Origin: Symbiodinium natans
Lineage: Eukaryota; Sar; Dinophyceae; Suessiales; Symbiodiniaceae
Reading direction: 5' to 3'
Length of the DNA stretch: 64,000 nucleotides
Assembly (NCBI GenBank): GCA_905221605.1
Contig: CAJNDS010000777.1
Span: 1 to 64,000, forward strand
The notes beneath the pieces were generated by a model. The model had not been told where the DNA came from. It saw nothing but the letters and a program-made list of their open reading frames with translations, and did no database searches. The position numbers were made by a program, and so were the translations under genes. Numbering within the stretch: position 1 is the stretch's first letter; each line of letters starts with the position of its first letter. Below, piece by piece: positions 21,541 through 31,207 of the stretch.

Positions 21541-22681
21541 GTTTCGGCGATTTGATGGAGGTTGATGGGCTTCAGGGTGGATTTTGACTCTTTTTGACAC
21601 ACTGGGAAGTAAGTATAAGTAGGTCTTGGTTTCTGGATCGGGCTTGTACATTGTTTTGGGCTTTAATAGGTACAGCCAAAGCATCTGCTCCACATCTTAC
21701 AGAGCGAAGATCGTGGCAGAGCCTGCTTGCCATGCTGAGTTAAGCTGCAAGCCGCGCAGCTCCTTCGCAGAATGGAAGCAAGGCAGGCGGAGAGCGCTGT
21801 CGTGTCATGCTCAAGGCAAAGAAGCCAAGGACGCTGTTCACTGGAAGCTCTACCCACGTCTACTCGTCGCCGGCGCAGAGGCCGTGTGACCCTGAAGCTC
21901 TCTTCCTCCCATGATTGCAACAGTTTCCCAATCTGATTGAGAGGCCGCCGTCCACGGCGCACCAACCACTGCAGCAAGCTGACTTCGCAAGCACCCGGAA
22001 TGGCAGAGTGGTCGAGAACTCAGCAGCTGAGCGGTAGACGTTCTCAGATCGCTGCTCCTTGCATGGCCCTTCATGATTTGGACGGGGTATTCAGCGGATC
22101 TCGAGAAGAACTTGCATCATCGGACGGGGAGTTGCGAAGATCTGACGTGCTGCCGTCCATGCCACTTGTATGCTGCGCCGCCCGACCCGAGGACATTGCC
22201 TACTGCAACAGCATGCGCAGCCCGAGCTTGCGCAAAGCGCCGAGGCTCGACAGGCCAGGCATTCTTTGTGAAGAGTGAACACGTGGGTGGTTTTCTAAAT
22301 TCGGGTCCCTCTGTGGGTACCCATGACAAGGCGCACCCTTAAAACAGGGATCCCAAAAAGGGACGTGTGGCCAGTTCTGGTTTCGAAAGAGCCCCATGTA
22401 CTGTATTCGACGAAATTTAAGGGGCGAGCACCCGAGAACCCGACATGCGGCTAAGGGTTTTGAGTTGTGGCTCGGATTCCAGTTGCACAGTGCAGCGAGG
22501 ATCACTCACCAAGCGTCTCCAGAAACGCTGTCCCGAGTGCCTCGGCTTGCTTTGAAGTTTGAAGCGCCGCACTTGATGAGGTAAATGTGCACTGTGTGGC
22601 GAAGCTGCATGGGGCAGGGCAAGTGCTTGGTGGCCCTAAACCCTAAACCCTAAACCCTAAACCTTAAACCCTAAACGAAAG
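21541..22681. other. Mostly unassigned, possible exons
   Basis: A piece at about 22191-22260 (DIAYCNSMRSPSLRKAPRLD) has an AG|G acceptor and a GC donor and may be an exon. Around 22290-22400 lies a diverged family B-like element (TTCTAAATTCGGGTCCCT to CCAAAAAGGGACG). A CCCTAAA tract lies at 22634-22676. Nothing else is assignable. Confidence 0.35.
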
Positions 22682-22819
22682 GTTCAGCGGGTGCTGACAG
22701 AGATGTCCGGCACCAGTGCCGAGCCCTCGATGCCGCTTCCCATGGTCGGTTTCATCCTGGAGGGGCACACTCACAGCATCGGTGCCATGGCAGCAGCTTC
22801 AAGAACAAGTTGTGGGAGG
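22682..22819 (+). CDS. Internal exon framed by telomere-like tracts
   Basis: A CCCTAAA tract ends just before the acceptor GAAAG|G, and a TTTAGGG tract begins as the donor itself (AGG|GTTTAGGG). The 138-nt exon is exactly 46 codons in phase 0 and encodes VQRVLTEMSGTSAEPSMPLP, then MVGFILEGHTHSIGAM. No family is recognised. It is a clean example of the CCCTAAA-exon-TTTAGGG arrangement. Confidence 0.55.
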
Positions 22820-22888
22820 GTTTAGGGTTTAGGGTTTAGGGTTTAGGGTTTAGGGTTTAGGGTTTAGGGTTTAGGGTTTAGGTTTTAG
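22820..22888 (+). repeat. TTTAGGG tract forming a 5' splice site
   Basis: About nine units. The first unit provides the GT donor of the exon at 22682-22819. Confidence 0.9.
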
Positions 22889-22989
22889 GTTCAGCATCTC
22901 AAGTCCAAGCATTCACTAGTCAAGAAAAAATATTACTCCAGAAAACTACCCACCCGCCCGAAGAATCCCACAACATTAAGAAAATATTT

Positions 22990-23650
22990 CACTTATGGAA
23001 CGACCTTGCCCAGTAAAAAAATGACCTTGCCCAATAAAAAATGACCTTGCCCAATAAAAAAATGACCTTGCCCAGTAAAAAATGACCTTGCCCAGTAAAA
23101 AAATGACCTTTCCCAGCAATGACCTTGCCCAGTAAAAAAATGACCTTGCCCAGTAAAAAAAAGACCTTGCCCAGTAAAAAAAAGACCTTGTCCAGTAAAA
23201 AGATGACCTTGCCCAGTAAAAAAATGACCTTGCCCAGTAACATTTTTACTGGGCAAGGTCATTTTTTTACTGGGCAAGGTAATTTTTTACTGGGCAAGGT
23301 CGTTTTTTTGGACGAAACGACCTTGCCCAGTGAAAAATGACCTTGCCCAGTAAAAAAATGACCTTGCCCAGTAAAAAAATGACCTTGCCCAGTAAAAAAA
23401 TGACCTTGCCCAGTAAAAATGTTACTGGGCAAGGTCATCTTTTTACTGGGCAAGGTCATCTTTTTACTGGGCAAGGTCTTTTTTTTTACTGGGCAAGGTC
23501 ATTTTTTTACTGGGCAAGGCCATTACTGGGCAAGGTAACTTGTTTTATTGGGCAAGGTCATTTTTTTACTGGGCAAGGGAAAAAATGACCTTGCCCAGTA
23601 AAAAAATGACCTTGCCCAGTAAAAAAAAGACCTTGCCCAGTAACTCCTTA
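22990..23650. repeat. Foldback minisatellite, about 20-bp unit
   Basis: The unit is GACCTTGCCCAGTAAAAAAA plus T. It reads forward to about 23240, reversed to about 23308, forward to about 23420, reversed to about 23578 and forward again to 23650. At each switch the two orientations meet in a short palindrome, e.g. CAGTAACATTTTTACTG. The ORFs in this region translate the repeat only. Confidence 0.95.
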
Positions 23651-23994
23651 ACATTTAAATTATATATGAAAGAGAGGTTAAGGGTTTAGGGAGGCCAAGT
23701 CGCCCATGGCAGCAGTTGTCCCTTGGCCCTTGGCGCTTGGCTTTCGAGCCCCTTCCTGGAGATGTGGTGTAGAAGCTGAACCTGGCGTTCGAGAAAAAGG
23801 GGCCTCTCTTCTAGTTCTAAGTCCCCAATCTCTAGGGGAGTTCCAGATAAGCAGGCCACCCAAAAAGGGACCCTCATTTTTAGAACAACTCCCAATTGCT
23901 GGCCGTAGATTTGGGCCTCTTCGCCAGTTCAGGTGAGCAGCAGGTCGCCAACATAGCCATGGCCCTAGAGAAGGCTCGGGCAATAATCCATGTA

Positions 23995-24088
23995 CTTGGA
24001 GGTCCATAGGCACTTGAGGGGCTTGAAAGTGCTTAGAAGTACAGCTATCATTGGGTTAGAAGTACCAAACACTTCCAAGTAGGTCTCT
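23995..24088. mobile_element. Possible small TIR element
   Basis: It begins TACTTGGAGGTCCATAGGCA and ends GAAGTACCAAACACTTCCAA. The ends are imperfect inverted repeats and resemble those of the element at 29071-29207 (ACTTGGAGGTTCATGGTACT). There is no coding content. Confidence 0.35.
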
Positions 24089-24214
24089 CAAGAGTCTCTG
24101 TATCTCAAGCTGCCTGCCTCCAGTACCTGCTGGAAGAAATCAGTGGATGAGTGTGATTGAGTACGTGCCCCAACGGAAATTCATCCATCCTCCTCCACCG
24201 ACCTCAGGGCTACC

Positions 24215-25252
24215 GCTTCTCTTCCGACAACCGCGTTCAGGTTCTCCATGTCCCCGCCCCGGGTCCAACCGAAGCCCTCGATCCTCAAAGGGTTCTGCTT
24301 CATGGCTTTGGGGATTGTAGCCCTAAACCCTAAACCCTAAACCCGAAAACCCCCTAACCCTAAACCCTAAAACCCCTTCAAAAACTGCCTCCGCAAGTGG
24401 CGGAGGAGTTTGGCATCGAGCTCCTCACGATCTTGGCTGGCACCTGGATCAACTTCCCCATGCCGGTGGAGCTACAGACCGTCAAGGAGCCTGGCTTAGG
24501 GTTTAGGGTTTAGGGTTTGGGGTTTGGGGTTTAGGGTTTAGGGTTTAGGGTTTAGGGTTTACGTCGGGTTTAGGGCCTGGCTTGGCTTTCTGGGGGTTCC
24601 CGAAATTTGAGGGGTACCTTATTAGGATCCTTACTGCAAGGGAATCCTACGACTTCGGGGTCCCCTTAGCTCGACTGAGAGACTAGGTAGGCCCCTTTGG
24701 GAGATTTTTCTTCATATTTTCCCTTCTTGGGTGGAAGAGGGTCCTGGAATATTTGTCAGAGGGTTTTAAGGGCCATCCTAGGAGACGTTTGTGGATGGAG
24801 AGTTTGGGGTTTAGGGTTTAGGGTTTAGGGTTTGGGGTTTAGGGTTTAGGGTTTAGGGTTTGGGGGGAAACTTGGGGGGTTTAGGTGTTGTCCGGATCTC
24901 CGTCAAAGGGGGTTGATCAAATCATGGGCCACTGTTCGGTAGCCAGCACCAAAAGGAAAGGGATCAGCGCTTCACTTGAGAAGTTTCGGGTTGGGGGGGA
25001 GGGGGGGGATGAGGGGGTGCAGGGTCCAGGGTTGCTAGCATGGATGGCTGTTCGCTGTTGGCAGTCCAACGCAGGACTTAGCCGACTTCGTGGCAACTTG
25101 TCTGAGTTCAGTCTTAGGGTTTTAGGATGAGAGGGCACGGCAAGAGCTGCATTTCTTTTTCTTGAGCATGCGAGGAGAGCAAATTGGCAGCCTGATGGGA
25201 GCAGTTGGCAATCACATCAAAGCTCTGGACAAGTATGCTGGAGCACAATAGC
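24215..25252 (+). CDS. Multi-exon gene fragment with stop codon, unknown product
   Basis: A likely exon at about 24215-24316 follows acctcAG|G (frame unresolved; one option is GYRFSSDNRVQVLHVPAPGP). Exon 24398 to about 24488 encodes AEEFGIELLTILAGTWINFP then MPVELQTVKE; it lies between CCCTAAA and TTTAGGG tracts and ends at a GC donor (GA|GCCTGGCTTAGGG). Around 25075-25118 a piece encodes DLADFVATCLSS. The terminal piece, about 25164-25252, encodes MRGEQIGSLMGAVGNHIKAL then DKYAGAQ and stops at TAG. The links between exons were not proven. No domain is recognised. Confidence 0.42.
24494..24566 (+). repeat. TTTAGGG tract
   Basis: About ten units with two TTTGGGG variants. It directly follows the GC donor of the exon at 24398. 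A similar tract lies at 24803-24868. Confidence 0.9.
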
Positions 25253-25413
25253 CCAGACCCCCTGGGAGGAATCCACAAAATAGATCCCCTTAAGGGTTCC
25301 TAAGAATGACCCACTAGTAGTATAGGGTACTATTTGGGGTTCTGGGATAGAATGTGCCCGCAAGCAACTGGCTCTGAGTACAGGTGGGCAACTTCTTTAA
25401 CCCCAATCTTGCC

Positions 25414-25617
25414 TCACCAGATGTGATGTGCATTTTTGGTTTCCAGCTCCATCAAGATGCCGCGGCTTGCTGCATGATATCCAAAAGACTGCACTTCTTG
25501 CAGGAGGTCGTTGCAGATTTTTGTTTCTTGTGGGGTCCTGAATCGTAAAAGGGTTGCCTGCAGCATGGGGAGAACGTTTTTGGAGCAGCGCGGGGTCATG
25601 ACATGGGTGACATCGGC
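25414..25617 (-). CDS. Possible minus-strand exon
   Basis: On the minus strand the frame encodes MTPRCSKNVLPMLQATLLRF, then QETKICNDLLQEVQSFGYHA and LMELETKNAHHI. It ends at a good donor, CTG|GTGAGGCAAG. The peptide is helical and protein-like. The acceptor side (GATAG|TGCC) is weak. No family is recognised. Confidence 0.35.
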   Translation of the reverse strand, partial: ADVTHVMTPRCSKNVLPMLQATLLRFRTPQETKICNDLLQEVQSFGYHAASRGILMELETKNAHHIW

Positions 25618-25922
25618 GCGGCACTATCTGTCAGAGTTTGCCGTGGCCCCTAAACTCTTCAGAAACCTTCCTGGGATTTGTCTGTGATAAAACAAAACTC
25701 GCAAGATCTCGCAAGCGAAGCGCTCGGCGAAGCCAATGGCTCGAGACCTACATGGATGCAACAAATCCAAGTGTTGTCTGCCTGTAATAGACACCGCAAG
25801 GCATGCAGCAAACATGCGCCCAACAGCCTCGCTAGCTGGCTGCAAGTTGCCACAGCAGTACTGAGTTTGTCCTTCGGCCCCAGTTTGGAGTAGTATAGTA
25901 GACAGCTGCAGTATGAGGCGGC

Positions 25923-28900
25923 ATGGGTCCTGAGGAAGCAGCGTCCACAAGCAGCTCTAGCGGCAGCAGTGACAGTGGGAACAGCTCCGACAGCGACGGC
26001 GAGGACGGTGGCAGCAGGGACGGCCCGGATTCGGGCGAAGACGTGCCGGAAGCCCCTGAAAGCGAGGATGAAGAGCCGGCCGATCCGGAAGTTCAAACTG
26101 AAGCCAGAGCAGAGGATGGAGACCCGGCCGACTATCCAGATGATGACCTGGAGTCAGAGCCGGAGGTGCGAGTGCAGACCCGAACAGCCATCATGAAGGA
26201 GCGAGCTGCCAAGAGGGCGGCTTCTTCGGCGTTTCTTACTCAGTCATGGGCCGTTTCTGGCATGCCAAGTGATGACGCTGCCGGGCGGTCCCCAGAGTCC
26301 CCAAGGTCCCCGGGGCGCGACATGGATTGGGAGGAGGGCGTTGACAGTTTCTCACCCAAACGAACTGCCAGGGAACCGAGCGACCTTGAGCCGAGTCCCC
26401 GCCGAAAGCCATCTTGGTGTGGCTGTGTTTCAAGACTGCGCACTCGCTGGGGGGAGCGTTGTGGACCTTGCTTACGGAGGGCCGCACGCTGCTGTGCACC
26501 ATGCGCCAGCCTCATGAGGCTCGTGTCCAGGCTTTGGGTTGCCTTTGAGGCCAGATGCAAGCCCCTTGCTTTTGGAGTACGTTGCCTTTTCTGTCCCTTT
26601 TTCCTGCTACTGGCCGGATTTCGCTGCTGCTGCGGGACTGGCGGAACCTCGGAAGACTCGGAAGTACCAAGATCACCCTCCCGCTCCATGTCCAGAAAGG
26701 CATCCACCCGCTCCATGTCCCGAGGCTTCTCGCGAGGTTTCTCCCGAAGTGGCAGCATGGCAGCGAGAGGCAGCCGGCTGCGCAAGAGCGGCACCTTGTC
26801 GACGCGCTTCTCCGAAGGCCCGAGCCATCAGCCAAAGAGCACCATCAAGGTGACGCATCCTCGCCTGCCTCGTCAGGAGGAGGTTCAGAAGAAGGCCTCT
26901 GCGAGGGAGCGGTTCCGCGAGTTGCGGCGCGAGATGACTCATGATGCTGGGGAGATGGATGCCCAGCAGATGGGTGGCACTTTGGATCATCGACAGAGCA
27001 GCTTGAAGCTCCAGTCCCTGAAGTCGGGGGTAGGGAAGTCTCTTACCAAGTCGCTGCAGCGCGGGGAGAGTAGCTTCTCCGAGATTCCCGAGCCCACCGG
27101 GCTCGCTGCTTTGGACTGGACTGCATGGCTTCCGTGGAACTGGGCGCCTTGGTGGATATGCAGGATGTGGGCAGGAATAGCAAGGTTGAACCGCAATACC
27201 CTGCAAACCCTTCCAGCCCTGTAAAAGTCCGTTAAAGTCGTTTCGTTACTGCGCTCTTTGCAAACGGCACGCCCCCTACTTAAAGGAAGTTGATTCGTTC
27301 CGCGCCAAGGCTTCCACCTTTGAGGTCTGGAAGGAGTCTCGCATTGAGATGTGGGCGGGTCTTGAAAAAGTTCTGGAGGAGATGGAGAAGGAGGATCAGA
27401 TCAAGTGCGACTCAGAAGGTATCAGGCGATGGTCGCTTGAGCGAAAGTACCTCCGCGCGCGGCGAACCTTCATTTTTGCATATTGGGATCCCTTCTTGGA
27501 TATCTTGCCCAGATGGAAGACGGTAGTTGCTGTTCTGACGGGCTCCCTCCTGCTGATTCCAATATCAGGCTTCGTACTGGCATCTGTGCTGCTGGTCTCG
27601 AGTATTCTGCGCAACATGGAGTATGTGGAAGGGAACTGCCAGATACAGGCCCTGCCAGAAGCCTTTGTGACAAGCAAGGGCGTCGTGACAGAAGTCAGCG
27701 GGAAGTACCTGATCCGGCGCTTCTATGCTGCATCCCCCGATCGGACGGAGGGCTTCGTGCTGCAAGCTTGCGACATTCGAGTGCCCTGTGAACACGAGGA
27801 CATCGCTCTCACGGGCTTCCTGGAGCGGGAGAAGTGCGACAAGTTTCGGATTTGGGCCTGGCGAGATCCCGTGGTCTGCTACTATCATCAGGACGACGAG
27901 TATGCAACTGAGGGCCGCGACCTCCTCTGTCTTTCCAGACCCAGTGACCTTCAGGAGGAGATCTTCGGGGTCGTCATCGCCGGTGCGGCGGTGCTGGTTG
28001 CGGTTCTGATCATCGTGGTCCTGCTTATCCGCCGGGCGCTCGAGCAACGGGAAGCTCAGAGGTTCCAGGAGGAGTTCGAGCGCGAGCTCGAGAAGCAAAG
28101 GGTGGAAGCCGAGGCAGCCCCCTGAACAGTCCGGGGGGAGCCCCCAGATGTTGGTACTTAGTATGTAGGATTTAGGATTTGGGGCTTAGGATTTGGGATT
28201 TCCGAGGGGGTCGTGGGTATTCGAACTCAAGCCAAGGGTTCCCAATACTTGGAGGTTCAGAGCTTCCCAGAATTCCCAAACGGGCTGGACTCGGCCCTTT
28301 GTAGGACGAACAGGGCCGGGACTACACCCGACCCGGGGGTTTTCCGAACCTCAACAGAAGCCTTCAATCGCAGGCTTCAAGGGCCACGAATCTCGGCCCG
28401 AACAGGCTCAATAGAGAAGCCTTCGCCCCTGTGAAGGGCCGCAGTCGGTCGAGGCTACCCCCGAGCCTCGAGAAGCGCCTTTGCAGACCTCACCGACCAC
28501 TCTTGCCATTTGCCCGAAAGGACCGAAACGACCGCCGGACAACAATAGCCTCAACATATAGACGCAACCCGGGCGGGACCTGTGGGATGAGATGCTCTGT
28601 GGGGTGAAATGAAAAACTAGAAGGGCCCCTTTGAGGCGGGGTGGGGGGGTGAACCCTAAACCCTAACTGGGAATAGTTTGGATTGTCGCGGTGGGTTCAC
28701 AGGCAACGCGAGCACACGAGCCCGGTGTTTCACACCCGAGCACGCGACGTAGCATGACACACCCTAAACCCTACGAAAAATCGGCACCAGCCCGAATTAA
28801 ATTCCGAACAATCGGCACCAACCCTAATTAACTTCCGAACCCTCGGCTCCAATATTAAATTCCGCACACTCGGGTGACGACCCTACTTAAATTCCGAACC

Positions 28901-29603
28901 ATCGGCTCCAACCCTTCTTGAATTCCGAACCATCCACGCAAGCACGCAAGCGTGAAGATTCAGGGCCAAAAGTTTTGGGTTCAAGCCCTGGGGTTTACAG
29001 TTCAGGGCCCGGAGGGTGTTGAGCTTCCAGATTCCATTCCAGGGTGTCAGGGTCAGGCCCTACTTGGAGGTTCATGGTACTTGTTAACCCAGTTATAAGT
29101 GGACTTATAACCCAACTACAACCATATTGGGGCGCTCAAGGGGCTTCTAAGTGGGTTAATTGCATTGATAATTGGGATACAAGTACCCTGATCCTCCAAG
29201 TACGGTTCTAGGGTTTAGCTCAGGCATAGGGATTTTGGGGTTCAAGGCCTGGGATGGGTGCTTTTCCGTTACGGACACTCTTGCTGGCCCAGTGAATGCT
29301 TAAGCTAGATGCTGAACCCTAAGCCCTATAAACCCAAAACCCTACGAGGAACGCGAGATCGAGGAGGAAACTCGGAGGCAGAAGGAGGAGAACCAGAAGC
29401 AAGCAGATGCAGATGCAGAGGCAGAGGTGGACAACGTGGATGACCTCGAATGGGCCACTGAGAGATCAAAATCGCTACTGAAACAGCCGACGCGCCTGAC
29501 TATGTCCCAGTTTAACCACAGCAGAGACTCAGGCATTGTGAGCGAGTCTCTCGCATTGGGTCGCAGTCAAAGCCGGGGTGTGATGAGTCCTCCCGCGGTC
29601 TAG
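25923..29603 (+). CDS. Two-pass membrane protein with acidic, RS-rich N-terminus (three exons, about 775 aa)
   Basis: Exon 1 starts at ATG 25923 (context GGCGGCATGG, in-frame TGA nine bases upstream) and runs to a GC donor near 27180 (ATA|GCAAGG); nearby donors are possible. Exon 2 is 27286-28101 (acceptor AAAG|G, donor AGG|GTGGAA, phase 0). Exon 3 is 29349-29603 (acceptor CGAG|G), ending at TAG. The N-terminal ~90 residues are Ser/Asp/Glu-rich. A basic Cys-rich stretch with a hydrophobic run (CLFCPFFLLLAGFRCCC, about residues 220-240) may be lipidated or membrane-associated. RS repeats follow (SRSMSRKASTRSMSRGFSRG). Two clear membrane segments at about 498-527 and 646-667 enclose a ~118-residue loop with six cysteines. 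The tail is a charged coiled coil that continues smoothly across the exon 2-3 join (FERELEKQR/EREIEEETRRQ). The topology resembles BK-channel beta subunits, but that is only a resemblance. Confidence 0.72.
28777..28933. repeat. Tandem repeat, about 38-41 bp, four to five copies
   Basis: The unit is AATCGGCACCAACCCTAATT followed by AAxTTCCGAACC, with substitutions such as CTCGGCTCCAATATTAAATT. It lies inside the intron 28102-29348. Confidence 0.8.
29071..29207. mobile_element. Small TIR element, family C
   Basis: The left end is CTTGGAGGTTCATGGTACTT followed by GTTAACCCAGTTAT. The right end in reverse complement is CTTGGAGGATCAGGGTACTT followed by GTATCCCAATT. This gives about 31 bp of near-perfect inverted repeat around a core of about 75 bp. 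It is non-coding and intronic. Confidence 0.65.
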
Positions 29604-29925
29604 GGGAGGACCACTTCAAGGCACAAATGTCTGCAATCCAGCGCCGCAAGAAACCATAGCCATGCATAGCCTGTAGCTGATCGCACCTCATCGCTGAGCT
29701 AGCTTCTCAGACTCTGACCGGTCTCCACCGTGCGCTGCAGTATGCAACAGTTGCATAGTAAGCTCAAGCATCAACGAGTCCAGTACAGATGTGCACAGAT
29801 GCTCAGGGATGCAGATGATGGTTGCCTTAGGAGCTCCTAGCCTTTGCCGAAGGACGCTGCGAGAGTGTTTAGGGTTCAGGGCTTAGGGTCTGGAATGTTT
29901 AGGGTTTAGGGTTTAGGGTTTACGG

Positions 29926-30112
29926 GGCCTGGAGCTGTGCCTTGTTTGGAGAAAGCGCTGGCACGCCTTTCGGCTTCTGGATGAGCTCACTAGCGCAGCA
30001 GGCTCGTGTGCACGTTCCAGGCAAAGCTTGCGGGAGCACGGGCCGAGAGCGCTTGTACAAAGCCTCTTTGGCTGCGGTCGCTTGACAGCTAAGCTCAAGC
30101 CACCGTGGTTTT
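29926..30112 (+). CDS. Possible terminal exon
   Basis: The + frame runs from the end of a TTTAGGG tract (acceptor TTTAG|GGTTTACGG) and encodes GLELCLVWRKRWHAFRLLDE, LTSAAGSCARSRQSLREHGP and so on to KLKPPWF and a stop. Minus-strand frames are also open here. Evidence is limited to composition and the in-tract acceptor. Confidence 0.28.
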
Positions 30113-31090
30113 AAGAAAGCAGCGTGCCTGGCTTCCGGCAACTCGTTTCCAGTGTTCCTGCATCCGCGAAGATTAGCATGGGGTATGTGATATATGGAGT
30201 ATGGCACGTCTTCATTCCCAGCTTCCGTGGCTTCAGTGCAAACAACTGGCCAGCAGAAAACAAACATTGACCGCTTCCTGCTGACCCTGCTAGACTTGCT
30301 CTGAGTCCAGATGCGCGGCCCGAGACAGCGTGACTGAGAGTATCTGATTATCTTCCGCGGCCTTGAGGTTTAAGCTTGCGTGGAAGTGGGCGAGTAATGC
30401 AGTGAGGCTGCTGAGACACACCCTTGGGGTGTGGGACACACCTCCGAGTAACCTGTCTGCACTGCTGCAGTCAAGGGACTTCAGATGTGAAGTAATTAAT
30501 GCTAAGTGACATGAGTACGCAGTTGCCCGACAAAATCGCCCCGTGGATTGCAGGCCGGGCCTCTCCAGCTGACAAAACGCCACGGACTCGGACGGTCACG
30601 CGAGGCATAAGCATCCTGTCTGTGTTTTCTGACTGCCCTCAGAGGGCGCTTACAGCAGATGTATTCAGAAGATGCAGATGTGGCATCTATGTCTGTCTGC
30701 TCTGGTGTTCGAAAGCCAGCCAGTACCGCGACACTTAGAATATCAAAACACCGCTGCAACAGTTGAATCGAAGTCCGCTTTAGCCTTATAGGAATGCACA
30801 GGCTGAAGCACATTCCAAATCTTCAGGATGGTACCGCGACCGACGCTCGCGAAGACCATATACTGCGTGCATTTTGTAGGGGTATTTCCCCAGAAGTTGG
30901 ACCCCAAAATGCTAGATTCCTAACTTAGAAAGCCTCTAAGGAAGACTGCAGTCGGTGATAGCTCTCACACGGCATCGCTTCGAAAGCGTGTTCCGAGCTT
31001 TCATGATGGCACCCCTAATAAAAGTGACCTCAGAGGTCGGTTATATTGCACTTTTGGTGGTTAGGGGTCAGGGTTTAGGGCTAGGTGTGT
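30113..31090. other. No recognisable gene
   Basis: Short frames are open on both strands but carry no recognisable domain. A weak inverted element may lie at 30887-30935 (GGGTATTTCCCCAGAAG to AGAAAGCC). Nothing else is supported. Confidence 0.4.
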
Positions 31091-31180
31091 ATATAGGTAT
31101 CCCGCCCTAAACCCCAAACCCTAAACCCTCAACCCTAAACCATAAACCTAAACCCTAAACCCTAAACCCTAAACCCTAAA
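31091..31180 (-). repeat. CCCTAAA tract
   Basis: About 11 units with scattered changes. It ends about 27 bases before the acceptor of the exon at 31208. Confidence 0.9.
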
Positions 31181-31207
31181 GGTATCCTTGAAGCTTAGCC
31201 TCTGCAG

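Larger units (their letters stand above)
28102..29348 (+). other. Large intron with telomere-like edges and small elements
   Basis: The intron of the two-pass membrane protein gene is 1247 nt. It begins GTGGAAGCC and soon passes into TTTAGGA/TTTGGGG-like units (28160-28200). It ends with CCCTAAGCCCTATAAACCC just before the acceptor. It contains a tandem repeat (28777-28933) and a TIR element (29071-29207). Confidence 0.6.

Noticed and set aside
22990-23650. CRISPR array
   Set aside because: Repeats are about 20 bp, directly adjacent, without unique spacers, and they switch strand; the DNA is eukaryotic.
26240-26835. 184- and 107-codon minus-strand ORFs
   Set aside because: Antisense shadows of exon 1 of the two-pass membrane protein gene.
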